64,000 bases of DNA from Lactarius indigo (taxonomy: Eukaryota > Basidiomycota > Agaricomycetes > Russulales > Russulaceae), in assembly GCA_025766275.1 (NCBI GenBank), contig JAFKAC010000133.1, forward strand, positions 62,001 through 126,000, read 5' to 3'. The first letter of the stretch is position 1. Each line of letters starts with the position of its first letter. Positions 33,783 through 42,947 of the stretch are shown one piece after another. The translations under genes and the position numbers were made by a program. The notes under the pieces were generated by a model, which worked only from the letters and a program-made list of their open reading frames with translations, did no database searches and was not told where the DNA came from.

Positions 33783-35843
33783 TCAGGCATCCCGAAAACC
33801 CTCCTTCCCCCATAGATCTTGGAGTATGAGGTCTTTCACCTCATCCGTACTGTTGGCCACCTGCGTCAGCCACTCCTTTGCCTGTTCTCCAGCTGTCTTT
33901 GTCGTGGCCGCGTTTATTTGCGGCATTGGTGTGGCGCTTGGTGCTGGGGTCGCGTATCCAGGTAACGAGGGTTCGTATTGCGATATCGGCCCTTGCGAGA
34001 CAGGCCATTGGGGTGGCCAAGTTTCGGTCATTCGGCTGTTCGACTGGGCGGTTTGCCACTGCCTCTGAACATGGGGGTGTGGACAATTTCGTGAGAGGTG
34101 TCCCGGAGCGTGACAGTTATAGCAGAGGACGTTCCTTAGGTCCCTTCTAGATCCTCCTCTTCCTCGCCCTCTGGCTCCGGGTCCTCCTCGTGGTGGGAAT
34201 GGTGGCGCTTGCCAGTCATGATGGGGTAGCTTGTTGAAGTCAATTTCTTCTGAGCCTGCGAGTCTGACCTTGGCGCGGTCGGCTGACATGTCCATTGCCC
34301 AAGGGTTGGTCTGGGGCAGGTTTTGCGGGATCGTCCATCCCGCGTTACCACTCTGCTTCTTTGGTTGTGTCGTCGTATTTTTGTACTCATTTAGCCTTGC
34401 CTTGAGATGGATGTAGTTCTTTTGTCGTTTGAGTACGGCCCTCTTCCAATCATCAAACGTGATTGGGTCGTCGAATTGGAACGCGTTCTTGAACAGCTCC
34501 TTGGGTAGGCCCGATGTGAATAGGTCGATCGTTTGTGGTTCGTTAAGGCGGTAGTGAGCTTTCCGCGCGAGCTGTTCGAAGTCGTTGACGTACTTATCAA
34601 TATCTTCCCCCGTCATCCTAAACCCTTTTCGTAGTATTGCCTGCGCCTGTTCCCGTTCCAACGTATTTTCGAATCGCTGGCTGAAGCCGTCGGCTACGGC
34701 ATTCCACAAGTCTCGGGTATAGGGGCTGATTCCCCGTTGTATTTGCCTGTTGAGCCAGTTCAGGAAGGATAGCACCCATTCGCTGACGGCTCCACCCTTG
34801 ATGTAAGATAGAAACAGAAGACATCTTCTGTAGTCGTTGCGCATAATGGGGGCGTCCAAGTTCATCCCCCAGTAGACGTGCCACTGTGTTAGGAATTGGT
34901 CTACTTTGAGTCTGTCCCCATCAAAAATAGAAGGTGGCTCGCCGGTTAGTTTCTCGTTGTGATGTCCTCCTCCACCGCCTCCGCCACCTCCTCCTCCACC
35001 ACCTCCTCCTCCTCCGCCTCCTCCAGGTGGTCCGGCGGGTGGTCCTTGCGGTGGCTCGGTTCTTCGTAAGTCAAATGGGACACCTCCTCCCAGTGGAGGG
35101 GGCGGATTATCTCCTGGTCCTCCCACCCCTGGGGGAAGCTCTAGTGTGGGTAGCTGCCCTGTCGGAGGATCTCCTCGATCGGACCCTATGGCTCGAAAGA
35201 TGGCGGCATCGTCCGCGGTCATTCGTACGCCAGTCTCAGGGTTAATGGGCATGAGGATTTCTCTTGCCTCCTCTCGTATTGCTCGTGCTTCTTCTATTGC
35301 GACTTCTTCCATCGCCCGCGTGATTGTTGCCATGATGGCTGGTGATCGGATGTGAATTGGTTCAGGTTCTGTAATGTGTGCGGACTCAGCTCGTTCGATG
35401 AGGAGATCTTGTATTGCTCCTCCGCTAGTTTCTGTTTGGTTCGGTTCTCGTCCTTCACTTTCTTCTTGACTCTCCTCTTCTTCTGATACTACTTCTCCGG
35501 TGGAGTGTTCTCGTACTTGTCCGTCGATGGGGCCCCAGTCTGCTCGGCTATTGAGTTCTCGGGCGTCGATATCGCAGCGGTACCTAGGTCCTGCTGGTCG
35601 TATGATGTCCCACTGGGATTCTATGGGGTTCCACGTAGCTTCGGTCCAACACAAGTGATCAAAGTTGAACTCAACTGGTTGGAATCTGCTTGGTCCGTTA
35701 AATTCCACGAAATATCCGGTTTCTTCTTGTCTCTCCCTCCAACTAGCAGCTTGTAAAAAGCGCGTGGGGACGTTTCGTTCTCCTCTTCTCAGGATGGAGT
35801 ATGGACGGAAGTTCGTCCACCGGTCTCTAGTTGTTACGGCCAC
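33783..35843 (-). CDS. G2 gag, open
   Basis: The frame is open for 686 codons on the minus strand. The first codon of the conserved protein is GTG (35843) in an ACCGTGG context; the first in-frame ATG comes about 170 codons later, before ATITRAMEEV. An N-terminal block (RNVPTRFLQAASWRER, GYFVEFNGP, HLCWTEATWNPIE) is shared with G1. A Pro/Gly linker contains an uninterrupted run of about 20 glycines. A capsid-like helical region and a CCHC knuckle (CYNCHAPGHLSRNC) follow. The stop at 33785-33783 lies 9 nt beyond the GGGTTTT heptamer. Confidence 0.8.
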   Translation of the reverse strand: MAVTTRDRWTNFRPYSILRRGERNVPTRFLQAASWRERQEETGYFVEFNGPSRFQPVEFNFDHLCWTEATWNPIESQWDIIRPAGPRYRCDIDARELNSRADWGPIDGQVREHSTGEVVSEEEESQEESEGREPNQTETSGGAIQDLLIERAESAHITEPEPIHIRSPAIMATITRAMEEVAIEEARAIREEAREILMPINPETGVRMTADDAAIFRAIGSDRGDPPTGQLPTLELPPGVGGPGDNPPPPLGGGVPFDLRRTEPPQGPPAGPPGGGGGGGGGGGGGGGGGGGGHHNEKLTGEPPSIFDGDRLKVDQFLTQWHVYWGMNLDAPIMRNDYRRCLLFLSYIKGGAVSEWVLSFLNWLNRQIQRGISPYTRDLWNAVADGFSQRFENTLEREQAQAILRKGFRMTGEDIDKYVNDFEQLARKAHYRLNEPQTIDLFTSGLPKELFKNAFQFDDPITFDDWKRAVLKRQKNYIHLKARLNEYKNTTTQPKKQSGNAGWTIPQNLPQTNPWAMDMSADRAKVRLAGSEEIDFNKLPHHDWQAPPFPPRGGPGARGRGRGGSRRDLRNVLCYNCHAPGHLSRNCPHPHVQRQWQTAQSNSRMTETWPPQWPVSQGPISQYEPSLPGYATPAPSATPMPQINAATTKTAGEQAKEWLTQVANSTDEVKDLILQDLWGKEGFRDA
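33795..33801 (-). promoter_or_regulatory. G2 putative -1 frameshift heptamer
   Basis: On the minus strand GGGTTTT reads G GGT TTT in the gag frame, with pol open in the -1 frame. It is conserved with G1 although the bases just downstream differ. Confidence 0.65.
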
Positions 35844-35849
35844 GGTGGG

Positions 35850-35860
35850 ATCTTGGTCTT
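35850..35860 (-). promoter_or_regulatory. G2 primer-binding site, self-primed type
   Basis: On the minus strand AAGACCAAGAT lies 2 nt inside the 5' LTR. It is complementary to ATCTTGGTCTT at 36051-36041 in the LTR, which is 34 nt from the TATTTAAA box (36085-36078). Confidence 0.75.
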
Positions 35861-35862
35861 AA

Positions 35863-36352
35863 TGTAACGCCGTCACGACGTTAGCTCAACTTGAGCTCGA
35901 AGAGGCGGTAACAACTTAGCGAAGGATAGTTTCTGACACAACGACTCAAAGGTCTGTGTTCCTGCACTGGTGAATACTCGAAGGTACACTGGCAGGACTT
36001 CTAGGCGCGAAGAGAATAGAGAAACAAGTGACGATTCAAGAAGACCAAGATGGCGTATCTTGGTCTTCACAAGACAGTTTAAATACAAGTTGAGCAGGCT
36101 TTCAAGCGCTGCTATGAGTCACAGTAAGGTAGCGTCCAACGTATCGCAGAAACATCTCGAACCCTAATACTACTAGTACCTGTACTAGTATCGAGTCATA
36201 CAGGCACCGCTCAGTCAGCTATCAGTCGTATCGCCTATCACACTACCGTATCACCGTAGGTAAGTCCGCAACTAATCTACCTTACCGCCGTAGTTGCAAC
36301 CGGTACAGTAAGGGTCCGAATCTGAGTGACCAGCTCGCGTTGAAACGTAACA
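35863..36352 (-). repeat. G2 5' LTR (in element orientation)
   Basis: It is 490 bp. It holds a perfect 12-bp hairpin (arms GAAGACCAAGAT, 36040-36051, and its complement, 36057-36068) with a 5-nt loop next to the presumed RNA start. Confidence 0.93.
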
Positions 36353-36357
36353 GTATG

Positions 36358-37200
36358 CGCATTGTGCGTGACCGCTCCCTCAGACGCATCGAAATAGATC
36401 AGTCTGGCTACATCAAGGATGTCCTTGAACGCTTTGGCATGTCTGATGCCACACCACACAACACACCCTTGCCCGCTGGTGCTGACGAGCACTTGGTTAA
36501 ATATACATCGCAGGCAACTGCCTCAGATATTTCCCACTATCAGTCCTTGATTGGGAGTCTGCTTTATGTGCAGATTGGCACTAGGCCAGATATCTCATTC
36601 GCTGTGTCACGTTTGGCGCAGTACGCAGCGAACCCCTCACCACAGCATCTGCGACTTGCGCAGTATGTCCTGTCCTACCTAGTGGGAACTATGGATATGC
36701 GTATTGTCTACGATGGCGCCAATGGCGATGGCCTTCATGGCTACACTGACTCCAGTCTGGCTGATCAGACTGATGACCGCCACTCCACCTCTGGTTATGT
36801 GTTCCTACTAGCTAACGGTGCAATAAGCTGGTCTTCGCGCAAGCAAAAGACTGTTGCCCAAAACACAACAGAAGCGGAATACATGGCCATGACAGATGTG
36901 GCCAACCAGGCTGCGTGGTATCAGAGCTTCCTCACGGAACTCGGGTACGAGGTCGACGACCCCATCCCACTTCATGGTGACAATAAGGGTGCCATTGACC
37001 TGGCCTTGAACCCTGTCACTGGGAGATGGTCTAAGCACATTGCCATATGGCATCATGTCATTAGGGAATACATCGAAAAGGGGACCATCACCCTTATTAG
37101 AACCCCTACTGTAGATATGGTTGCGGACGGCTTTACAAAGTCATTACCGCGTGTCCTGCTGCAGAAGCACAATGATGACATGGGACTTGTGTGTACTTAG
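36358..37200 (+). pseudogene. Copia gag-pol, end of RT and RNase H
   Basis: This is the continuation of the Copia polyprotein after the G2 insertion, in frame with 27974 once one GTATG is removed. RNase H is seen as GYTDSSLADQ, STSGYVFLL, TEAEYMAM and HGDNKGAI, followed by the usual ADGFTKSLPR tail. The stop is at 37198-37200, 19 nt before the 3' LTR, and a short purine tract (ACGGGGAGA) lies between. Confidence 0.9.
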
Positions 37201-37219
37201 ATTGTAGATCACGGGGAGA

Positions 37220-37781
37220 TGTTGATAAGTGACCCTTGCGCACTTAGTGGCTCATACAGACCGGACTTGCAGCATGGACTGCTTTAGATTAGATTAAATG
37301 GACATGTAGATTACTTACTTCTGATCTGTACAATCTAGCGCTTATCATTGCGTCATGTATGACATCACTGTACAATGACATTGTGTAGACTACTCTGGAA
37401 TCTTCATTGTACTCCGTCTCTTGTTCTCCTTTTAACACTATGCTTATTATGATGTCACTATGATATCATTTGGTCTGGACTTTGCTTGTTCTTGTACGCC
37501 TTGTTCCTTTTACACACACTCCTTTGTCCTGTTGTAGAACAATGCGTCCCCTGTATTCTGTGACACTCTGTTACTCACCTTGTAGTAGTGTCACCCTCCT
37601 GTATAGTATAAGTAGTAGACTTGTACGCTCCTGGTCCACATCAGTTCCTCACTGTTGTGTGCCAGACTTCCACCTTGTTTCACTCTGCTTGACACCCCTG
37701 TGCTGCTTCCAGTCACCCTCTATATCTCACCACAGTACTATCAGTCCACTGTGAGTATAGTTCTTATGTGTCTGTTCATCA
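37220..37781 (+). repeat. Copia 3' LTR
   Basis: It is 562 bp and identical to the 5' LTR apart from CpG-type differences near the start and the absence of the 52-bp duplication. Confidence 0.92.
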
Positions 37782-38139
37782 CGAGATCCAGTGAGCACAA
37801 GAGTCGCAGATTGGGCAATATACTCAACATACGATCATCGACCCTCCAATACTTCACATGGTCGTAATACGTCGTCTTTGACACAGGGCGAAGTATCTTG
37901 CAGTGTCTTGAGCATCCACATTTATAGATACGCACCCGTGGGTCACCCGACGTCGGCATCAGATCAGTCCAGAGTGACAGAGTACGTGGAGAGGGACAAT
38001 GCCGAGAAGTCTCCAGAAACACGATATCAGAAAGAAATGAACAGACGCAGATAGCAGCCGAGGGTCGAGACGAGAGCCAGAGCCAAAGGTACGCAGGACG
38101 AGAAGAGGAGAACGACGACTTGATACTCGTTTCAGACAT
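37782..38139 (-). pseudogene. Tnp2 transposase, N-terminal part
   Basis: On the minus strand ATG 38139 begins a segment that ends at the Copia target site. The block YKCGCSRHCK followed by SKTTYYDHVKYW is the Cys/His zinc-binding head typical of basidiomycete Tnp2 proteins. Bases between the start and this block may include an intron. The frame continues toward 23092 on the other side of the Copia element through a probable intron, so the three parts together make one disrupted gene spanning about 26.8 kb. Confidence 0.7.
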
Positions 38140-38385
38140 GTTGCAGCTCACAGGTACCAAATGTGGCATTCACATATTCGCGCGTGCGATGTCCCGCAAC
38201 GAGGGCGGCGCAAAGAGCAGCACAATGAGGGCATCCATGTTGTGGGTGCAGCAATATTCAAGATTATTCATTCGCATTGAATTGTATGGAATAATTCAAA
38301 TCTGTACGCAATATAATTCGAGCGGAGTCAACAGAATTCACCCACCACCAATCCCGGTCATTTTCATTTGACTCAATTCATCGGG

Positions 38386-38407
38386 ATTCATTGGGATTTT
38401 GACTGGG
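38386..38407 (-). repeat. Right terminal inverted repeat of the Tnp2 element
   Basis: Read on the minus strand it starts CCCAGTCAAAATCCCAATG. It is the counterpart of 6355-6376. GATGAGG (38408-38414) follows on the plus strand. Confidence 0.7.
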
Positions 38408-38414
38408 GATGAGG

Positions 38415-38820
38415 TCTGAACCGGGAACATCTCGGGGAACGTTGTCTTCGGGGTGCGAGAGCGAAGGGTAATGTAATTCTTCCCCCTCCATCAATCACGA
38501 AGTGAGAGTTCGGGTTCGGGTTAGGGTTCGGAGGTCGATTCGGCGCGTCGAAAATTCGATTGGGGAAAGACCGACCGCGGAACAAGAAGATTGTATTCGT
38601 GAAGCTGGGTAACGAGTACTGCAGTCGAATATAGGTCTAGCTTAGGGCTCGAAGGATTACAGGCTAGTCCTTAAGTACTACACTGGCAACGGTCGAGTCA
38701 TCTATCTATCGTACATGGATCGAATCATACGAACATTTGAGAAGGGGAAAGTCGAGTCAAGAGAAGAGAAGTGGAATGAGTCGTATCGAGTCAACCGTAA
38801 CACATAACGCCGTCGTGTCG
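38415..38820. other. Intergenic, degenerate telomere-like repeat
   Basis: No gene is seen. At 38508-38531 four hexamers of the type GTTCGG/GTTAGG stand in tandem, resembling a decayed TTAGGG telomere repeat; four units are too few to be sure. Confidence 0.4.
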
Positions 38821-40668
38821 TCAATCAGCTTCACAGTCCAGCACCGCAGAAAATAGATTCATCTCCTCCAGCAACATCTTCAAGTCCGAGTCCCGTGGTT
38901 GAGAGCAACTGATTTCCGACCTAGCCCTGGGGGGAACAACAAACACAAAATGCCAGTCCTCCCTTGGCGGCAATTCTCCCGGGACCTTATTTGAAAAGAA
39001 AGGAACGATACCTTTCTTTATTGGATGGTCTGACCCAATAGAGAATTGAAAAATGTAGAGCTTTCGCTCAGCCAGAATGAACGAATCGAACGCCACTTGG
39101 TTTTGAGCTTCCGGTGCGTAGTAGACCTTCTCTTTGATCGGATGGTCCAGGCCAGACACTGGATATACGAACGTCTCCGCTGGCCTAATGTCAATTTGTT
39201 GCACAAGCGGCGTATCGCTTTCGTGATCAGAGTGCCATCGGGGCAACTTCTTTCCTTGGCCAGATCCGCTCGTCTCCCTTTTAACCATAGGAACGAGCTC
39301 GAGCGCAATCTTCTTTTCTAGAATTGATTGGGCCAACGATTCGTACACGAGGCTGGCAATGCGTCTTGTCCCTTCAACATTCTCCAAGCTTTTGTAGAGT
39401 GCGATTCGCGCGGCTCGCGTTTCCTTTTGGAGTTGGTTCCGAAGCTCCAGCCTGATCATATGTGTGATGGGCTCCAAGCGTCCGTAGGAAAATTCAGTAC
39501 CATTGCTGACGTCCAGGTTCGCACGGATGAGATCCCTCCTCGGCACACGTTTCACGAGGATAAGGGTGTGAGACTCGTCGTCTATGCCGAGATTCGTTCT
39601 GTCGGAAGCCGTATCGCCCATGTTGCCCATTTCGCTCATTTCGTTCAGCCTCCTTGACGAAAGCTTGTTGAGTGCGGATCTATAGTGAGCTTTATAGGCA
39701 ATAAAGAGTGCCACGTTAATGACGAAGTCGAGGCAAATGCGGGGAGTGGGGGCATAGTGACAATACATATCGTCTATGCGCGGGTCGCTGGCTGTAAGCC
39801 CACGAATGACAGCACTACACAGAACAAAATGGTCAGCCCAAACGTGGAGGGCGGAAGTGGATGAGCTAACGCTTGGGATATCTCCTCTCTCGTCCAAGGG
39901 TTCATAATAGCGAGGCTGCATTGCGTGGTCTTAGATAAAAGATTCCATCGAGCTCGTTTAGGAGAGGAAGATAATATAATAAGGTGATTGGTCTCATGCG
40001 CGGCGAGATAATCCGGGATTCCATCCTTGCAGTCGTCGGCGTCAAGAAGCATCCAAACACGGGTCTTGAACTCAGTGGAGGGGTAGTCGGGCGGGATCTT
40101 GAAGACGCCTTCCGCTACGAAGAGATACCGAGCCCCGGTACGGAACCAGATGACTGGCTTCCCTTCGGCGAGACGTCGGCACAAAGCATAAGTGACCCAA
40201 TAGCTCTTCCCTTTCAGCTAATGTATTTTAGGAACAGTAAGATCACACAGTAAAACCCTTACCAATGCCGGGTTGTCCTGTGATGACCACCGAGGGGGGC
40301 ATCTGCTCGTGACGGAGTGATTCCAGGTACTTGTCGCAATATCCGTACAGCCGGATGTACTCTTTGCGAACCCAGAGCACTGAGCGTTGTATATGTGGGA
40401 TGCCAAGATTGAGGATGTAACCAGGACCGGTCTCATCTTCCTCGTCCTCGTCCTCGTCCTCGTCCTCATCTGCATCTTCATATTCATCTATGTTCATGGA
40501 TTCGTTCTCGGGCACGTCCTGCACACCCTGGAGCCAGAACTTGCGATGCAGCTGTACGAGCGCACGAGAATCGTTGAGCTGGGTGATCTGGGTCGAATTT
40601 GGATCCGTCTCGTCAATGATGGCGCCGTACGCAGAGGGAGAATAGTGTTCCATGAGGGAGGAGGACAT
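38821..40668 (-). CDS. Crinkler-RHS-type effector: P-loop NTPase with REase-like C-terminus
   Basis: Exons 40668-40263, 40210-39871 and 39814-38821 join in frame to 579 aa. The first intron interrupts the Walker A motif, which becomes GQPGIGKS after splicing; VWMLLDADD is a Walker B-like strand. The second intron (56 nt) has a weak GTTAGC donor but restores REEISQA to the downstream conserved block YAPTPRICLD. The C-terminal region has NQVAFDSFIL and YIFQFSIGSDHPIKKG, the pattern of the restriction-endonuclease-like domain of Crinkler-RHS (CR) proteins. An acidic DE repeat lies near residue 70. Such proteins are proposed host-nucleus-directed or intra-genomic conflict effectors. The gene is open and lies 413 bp from the Tnp2 element. 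Confidence 0.75.
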
Positions 40669-40721
40669 TCGGCATTGGGAAGAAGAGGTCGCGACAACGG
40701 AGTCTAAGTATGTACTATGCG

Positions 40722-40871
40722 GTCACCGGTCACTGGTCACCGATGACCCAATTACGTCACCAATGACGCCAGGTACGACTGGCTCAACCCCACCCCTAAT
40801 GTCACGCGTCACGCACGTCACCGGTCATCGACATGTTGGTATGTCACGCGCCACGATGGAAGTTAAGTCAC
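40722..40871 (-). promoter_or_regulatory. Cluster of nine GTCAC motifs upstream of the CR effector gene
   Basis: Nine GTCAC pentamers, all on the plus strand, occur in 150 bp, 54-203 bp upstream of the effector start codon. Two lie in ACGTCAC, which resembles the half-site of CRE/bZIP factors. A regulatory role is inferred from density and position only. Confidence 0.35.
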
Positions 40872-41250
40872 GCAAATCCATTTGAGTCAGATCCCATCAC
40901 AGTCATTCAAGTTGATCACAGTAGTACAGTATCTCCGTCGTGGGATACCTGGTGACCTGATATTTCGGAAGGTGGTTGGATAGCATGTGAAGTCCTGAAC
41001 GCCGGGGACTGGAATAGCTGTGAATAGATGTGTTGATTATGATAGTGTGTGCTACTCGGGTATATGTACGCGCTGTATTTATGCATACCTACCCGTTGTA
41101 TGGAGAATCACAGATGGTCTTCTGATCTCTTCAGAAATGTTTTGCGACCCTCATTTTGCAACCTGAAACACGTGATCGTGCCGTCAGAAAGGTAAGCTGC
41201 CACGGCCCGGAACTCAGGACGAGGCTAACGCTTGGGCTCTCTGCCTCCGG

Positions 41251-42218
41251 ATGAAGACAAATGCTTTTCGAGGGGTCCTAGGCAAACAGAGTGCAGGTGC
41301 CCTCTTCCTAGCGTCGTCTAGACATGCCCACCTCAGACTGCGTGGATTCCCACTGCCTTCCCCCGCACTTCCAGGTCACAAGCAACAACTTGGACCTCTC
41401 TCCGTCCGACACTTCTCTTCCACTCGCTCCTTCAAAGACCAGTCTTCCCAGACTACCACCTTCGAAGACCCCTCGCGGAAGGGGCTCTTCTATCATCTAG
41501 TCCCTCCGCCCACACCCCTGTCCAACACGCGTCCCGTCTTCGCCGTGTCCCTCCTCGCAGACCCACCGCCGTCTTCCGAGTCGAGCACCGTGCTCGGCTG
41601 GCTACCAGCCGAGACGCCCGGCGACGATCACGAAGCGGGCCTCAACGATTTCGTGCAAAACCGTGCGTGCGCCGCGTCTAATCTGTCCGTCATTTTCGCG
41701 CGCTTTATACCTGTAACTCGTTGCCAGCTCGCTTTTTGCCGCTCCTCCACGAGGCAATATCGAGTGGACTCGCGGAGGCCGCCGACAACATCCAGGCCGC
41801 GGGCGCGCTACAACTAGGAGAAGGGTGGATGCACATACACGGTAAGCGTCGAACCTTTTCTTCCGTGCGGAGACGTAACACCGACTTAATATATTGTCCA
41901 ATGTTCCTGCGGCGCTGGCGTGTACCCCAGATGACCGTAACCTTCCGCCCCTGAATCGCATCGGCGACCCCGACGACATTATTGCTTCTGTCCGGGTGGA
42001 AGGGGGAAAGGTGGGTCTTTCCTCTCGTTCTTCTTTTCCTGGATGGCTCAAGGGACTCGCGCGCCACACAGATCCTCGCGGAGACGTACCAGGCTATGCC
42101 CTCGTACCGCATCTGCACCGCCCACGGCGTCACCCAGCTCACTGAGGGGCTCACGTCGAAGCTCCGGACCATCCTAGATGCGCGTGCACGCGAAGAGAGG
42201 CAGAGGGATCACAGATGA
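41251..42218 (+). CDS. Conserved basidiomycete protein, presumed mitochondrial, 4 exons
   Basis: Exons 41251-41662, 41728-41841, 41931-42010 and 42072-42218 join in frame to 250 aa. The N-terminus is basic and Ser/Arg-rich and includes VRHFSSTRSF, the usual form of a fungal mitochondrial presequence with cleavage site. The mature part has LNDFVQN, FLPLLHEAI, GEGWMHIH, NRIGDPDDII and ETYQAMPSYR, blocks I recall as conserved in uncharacterised basidiomycete proteins. No enzyme motif is recognised. The splice phases were chosen because they join these blocks without loss. It is convergent with the 3673-aa gene. Confidence 0.75.
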
Positions 42219-42947
42219 CTCTTTGTAGATGAAAAAGTATTTTCGCCTCTCAATCTAATTTCGATACGACAAATACCCCTGTTCGTATTTTGCCTGTTTG
42301 AATGCATCAAGTGCGTCTATTTTCACGTACCACCGCCCTGGGATCTCCCTGCCAGAGGCGCAGCTTAGGCTTGTGATATCAATTCTATCATAGCCTCTAC
42401 TAGCTGCCGCACATCGGCAACTCTCACCCTGTTGGATTGCATGTGGTACGTGCCATCCAACGTGGTGCAGCGAGACCCGCTCATGGCATGGACAAGACCG
42501 TATAGGCTGTGTGGCATGTTACACCTCTACTATGGCCTGTCCGTCTCTTTCAATTATCATCAGCTTGCGCCGTGAATCAAGACGCATACATTACGTATCT
42601 AGTATTCTGAGTTAGTGGAGGCGGAGCGCGGAATGTCTGCTGGAAAAGCAGCAGCAGTGGTACACATGCCAGTGAAGGGGGCTACCAGTGGCCTTCACTC
42701 AACCCTCGCATATCCTGGCGCCCTCATAACGCGTCGAACGCATTCCACTAGATGACTAGCCGCGGGCAAACATTGTAAAAACTAAGCTGCACACCTCAAG
42801 ACTAGGCCATAACATACGTTGATTGAAATGTAAAGAAATCCGCGATAAAACAAAGCATACAGACGGTCGCATATAAAGTTAGATCAGTAAGAAATAAATC
42901 AAGCATCGTTTCCGAGAAGTCGTAATTCGTAAGATATGTTATCTAAA
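42219..42947. other. Intergenic between convergent genes
   Basis: These 730 bp between two convergent gene ends show no open frame, repeat or RNA gene that I can support. Confidence 0.5.

Larger units (their letters stand above)
28494..33794 (-). pseudogene. G2 pol: protease to chromodomain and C-terminal extension
   Basis: Read on the minus strand, the -1 frame opens after the heptamer at 33795-33801. Protease (LVDSGATD), RT (YMDDIGIAT), RNase H (ELEVDASG), HHCC (HYWWPRL, CAECQRNK), integrase (MDFITKLP, SDRDPRF, QSERTNQW) and chromodomain (about 29755-29893) follow. The tail has PARHPLLRT, ITPWLVYTDG and VYGKPLYAEP. Lesions are TGA at 32254-32256 and 32089-32091, S2 inserted at 31255-31833 between RNase H and the ADALSRRPDYD motif, and a one-base loss at 31031-31036. 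From integrase to the stop (30998-28494) the frame is open. Confidence 0.9.
27975..36352 (-). mobile_element. Ty3/Gypsy chromovirus G2, full length, inactive
   Basis: LTRs of 490 bp (27975-28464 and 35863-36352) flank gag and pol on the minus strand. TSD is GTATG (27970-27974 and 36353-36357). The LTRs differ at 4 sites by eye, all CpG. Gag is open. Pol has TGA codons at 32254-32256 and 32089-32091, one missing A in a run at 31031-31036, and LTR insertion S2. It is inserted in the RT domain of the Copia element. Confidence 0.93.
23098..37781 (+). mobile_element. Ty1/Copia element interrupted by chromovirus G2
   Basis: LTRs are 23098-23711 (614 bp) and 37220-37781 (562 bp), with TSD CGAGA (23093-23097 and 37782-37786). 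The gene order gag, protease, integrase, RT, RNase H is Copia-type. The polyprotein has one in-frame TGA at 27120-27122 and is cut by G2 (27975-36352). The element lies in the Tnp2 transposase gene. LTR substitutions are few and all at CpG; the length difference is a 52-bp duplication in the 5' LTR. Confidence 0.93.
6355..38407 (-). mobile_element. Tnp2-type DNA transposon with nested retrotransposons inside
   Basis: The ends carry inverted repeats that match at 20 of 22 positions, the first 11 being CCCAGTCAAAA. They are flanked by the direct repeat GATGAGG (6348-6354 and 38408-38414), which fits a target-site duplication. The element contains a 769-aa accessory gene (minus), a 163-aa gene (plus) and the Tnp2 transposase gene (minus), the last split by two retrotransposons. 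Subtracting those insertions and one copy of each duplication leaves about 8.85 kb. Tnp2 transposases belong to the CACTA/En-Spm (CMC) group, whose ends usually read CACTA with 2-3-bp duplications; these ends differ. The span is inferred from repeats and gene content, not from an empty site. Confidence 0.7.

Noticed and set aside
38508..38531. Interstitial telomere
   Set aside because: Only four degenerate hexamers are present, too few to claim a telomere remnant.
39774..39921. Possible frameshift making the CR effector a pseudogene
   Set aside because: A 56-nt intron (39815-39870) with GT..AG ends and a CTGAC branch-like site restores the conserved block, so the gene is read as intact.
40436..40480. 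CCTCGT microsatellite as an independent repeat feature
   Set aside because: It encodes the Asp/Glu run of the CR effector and needs no separate explanation.
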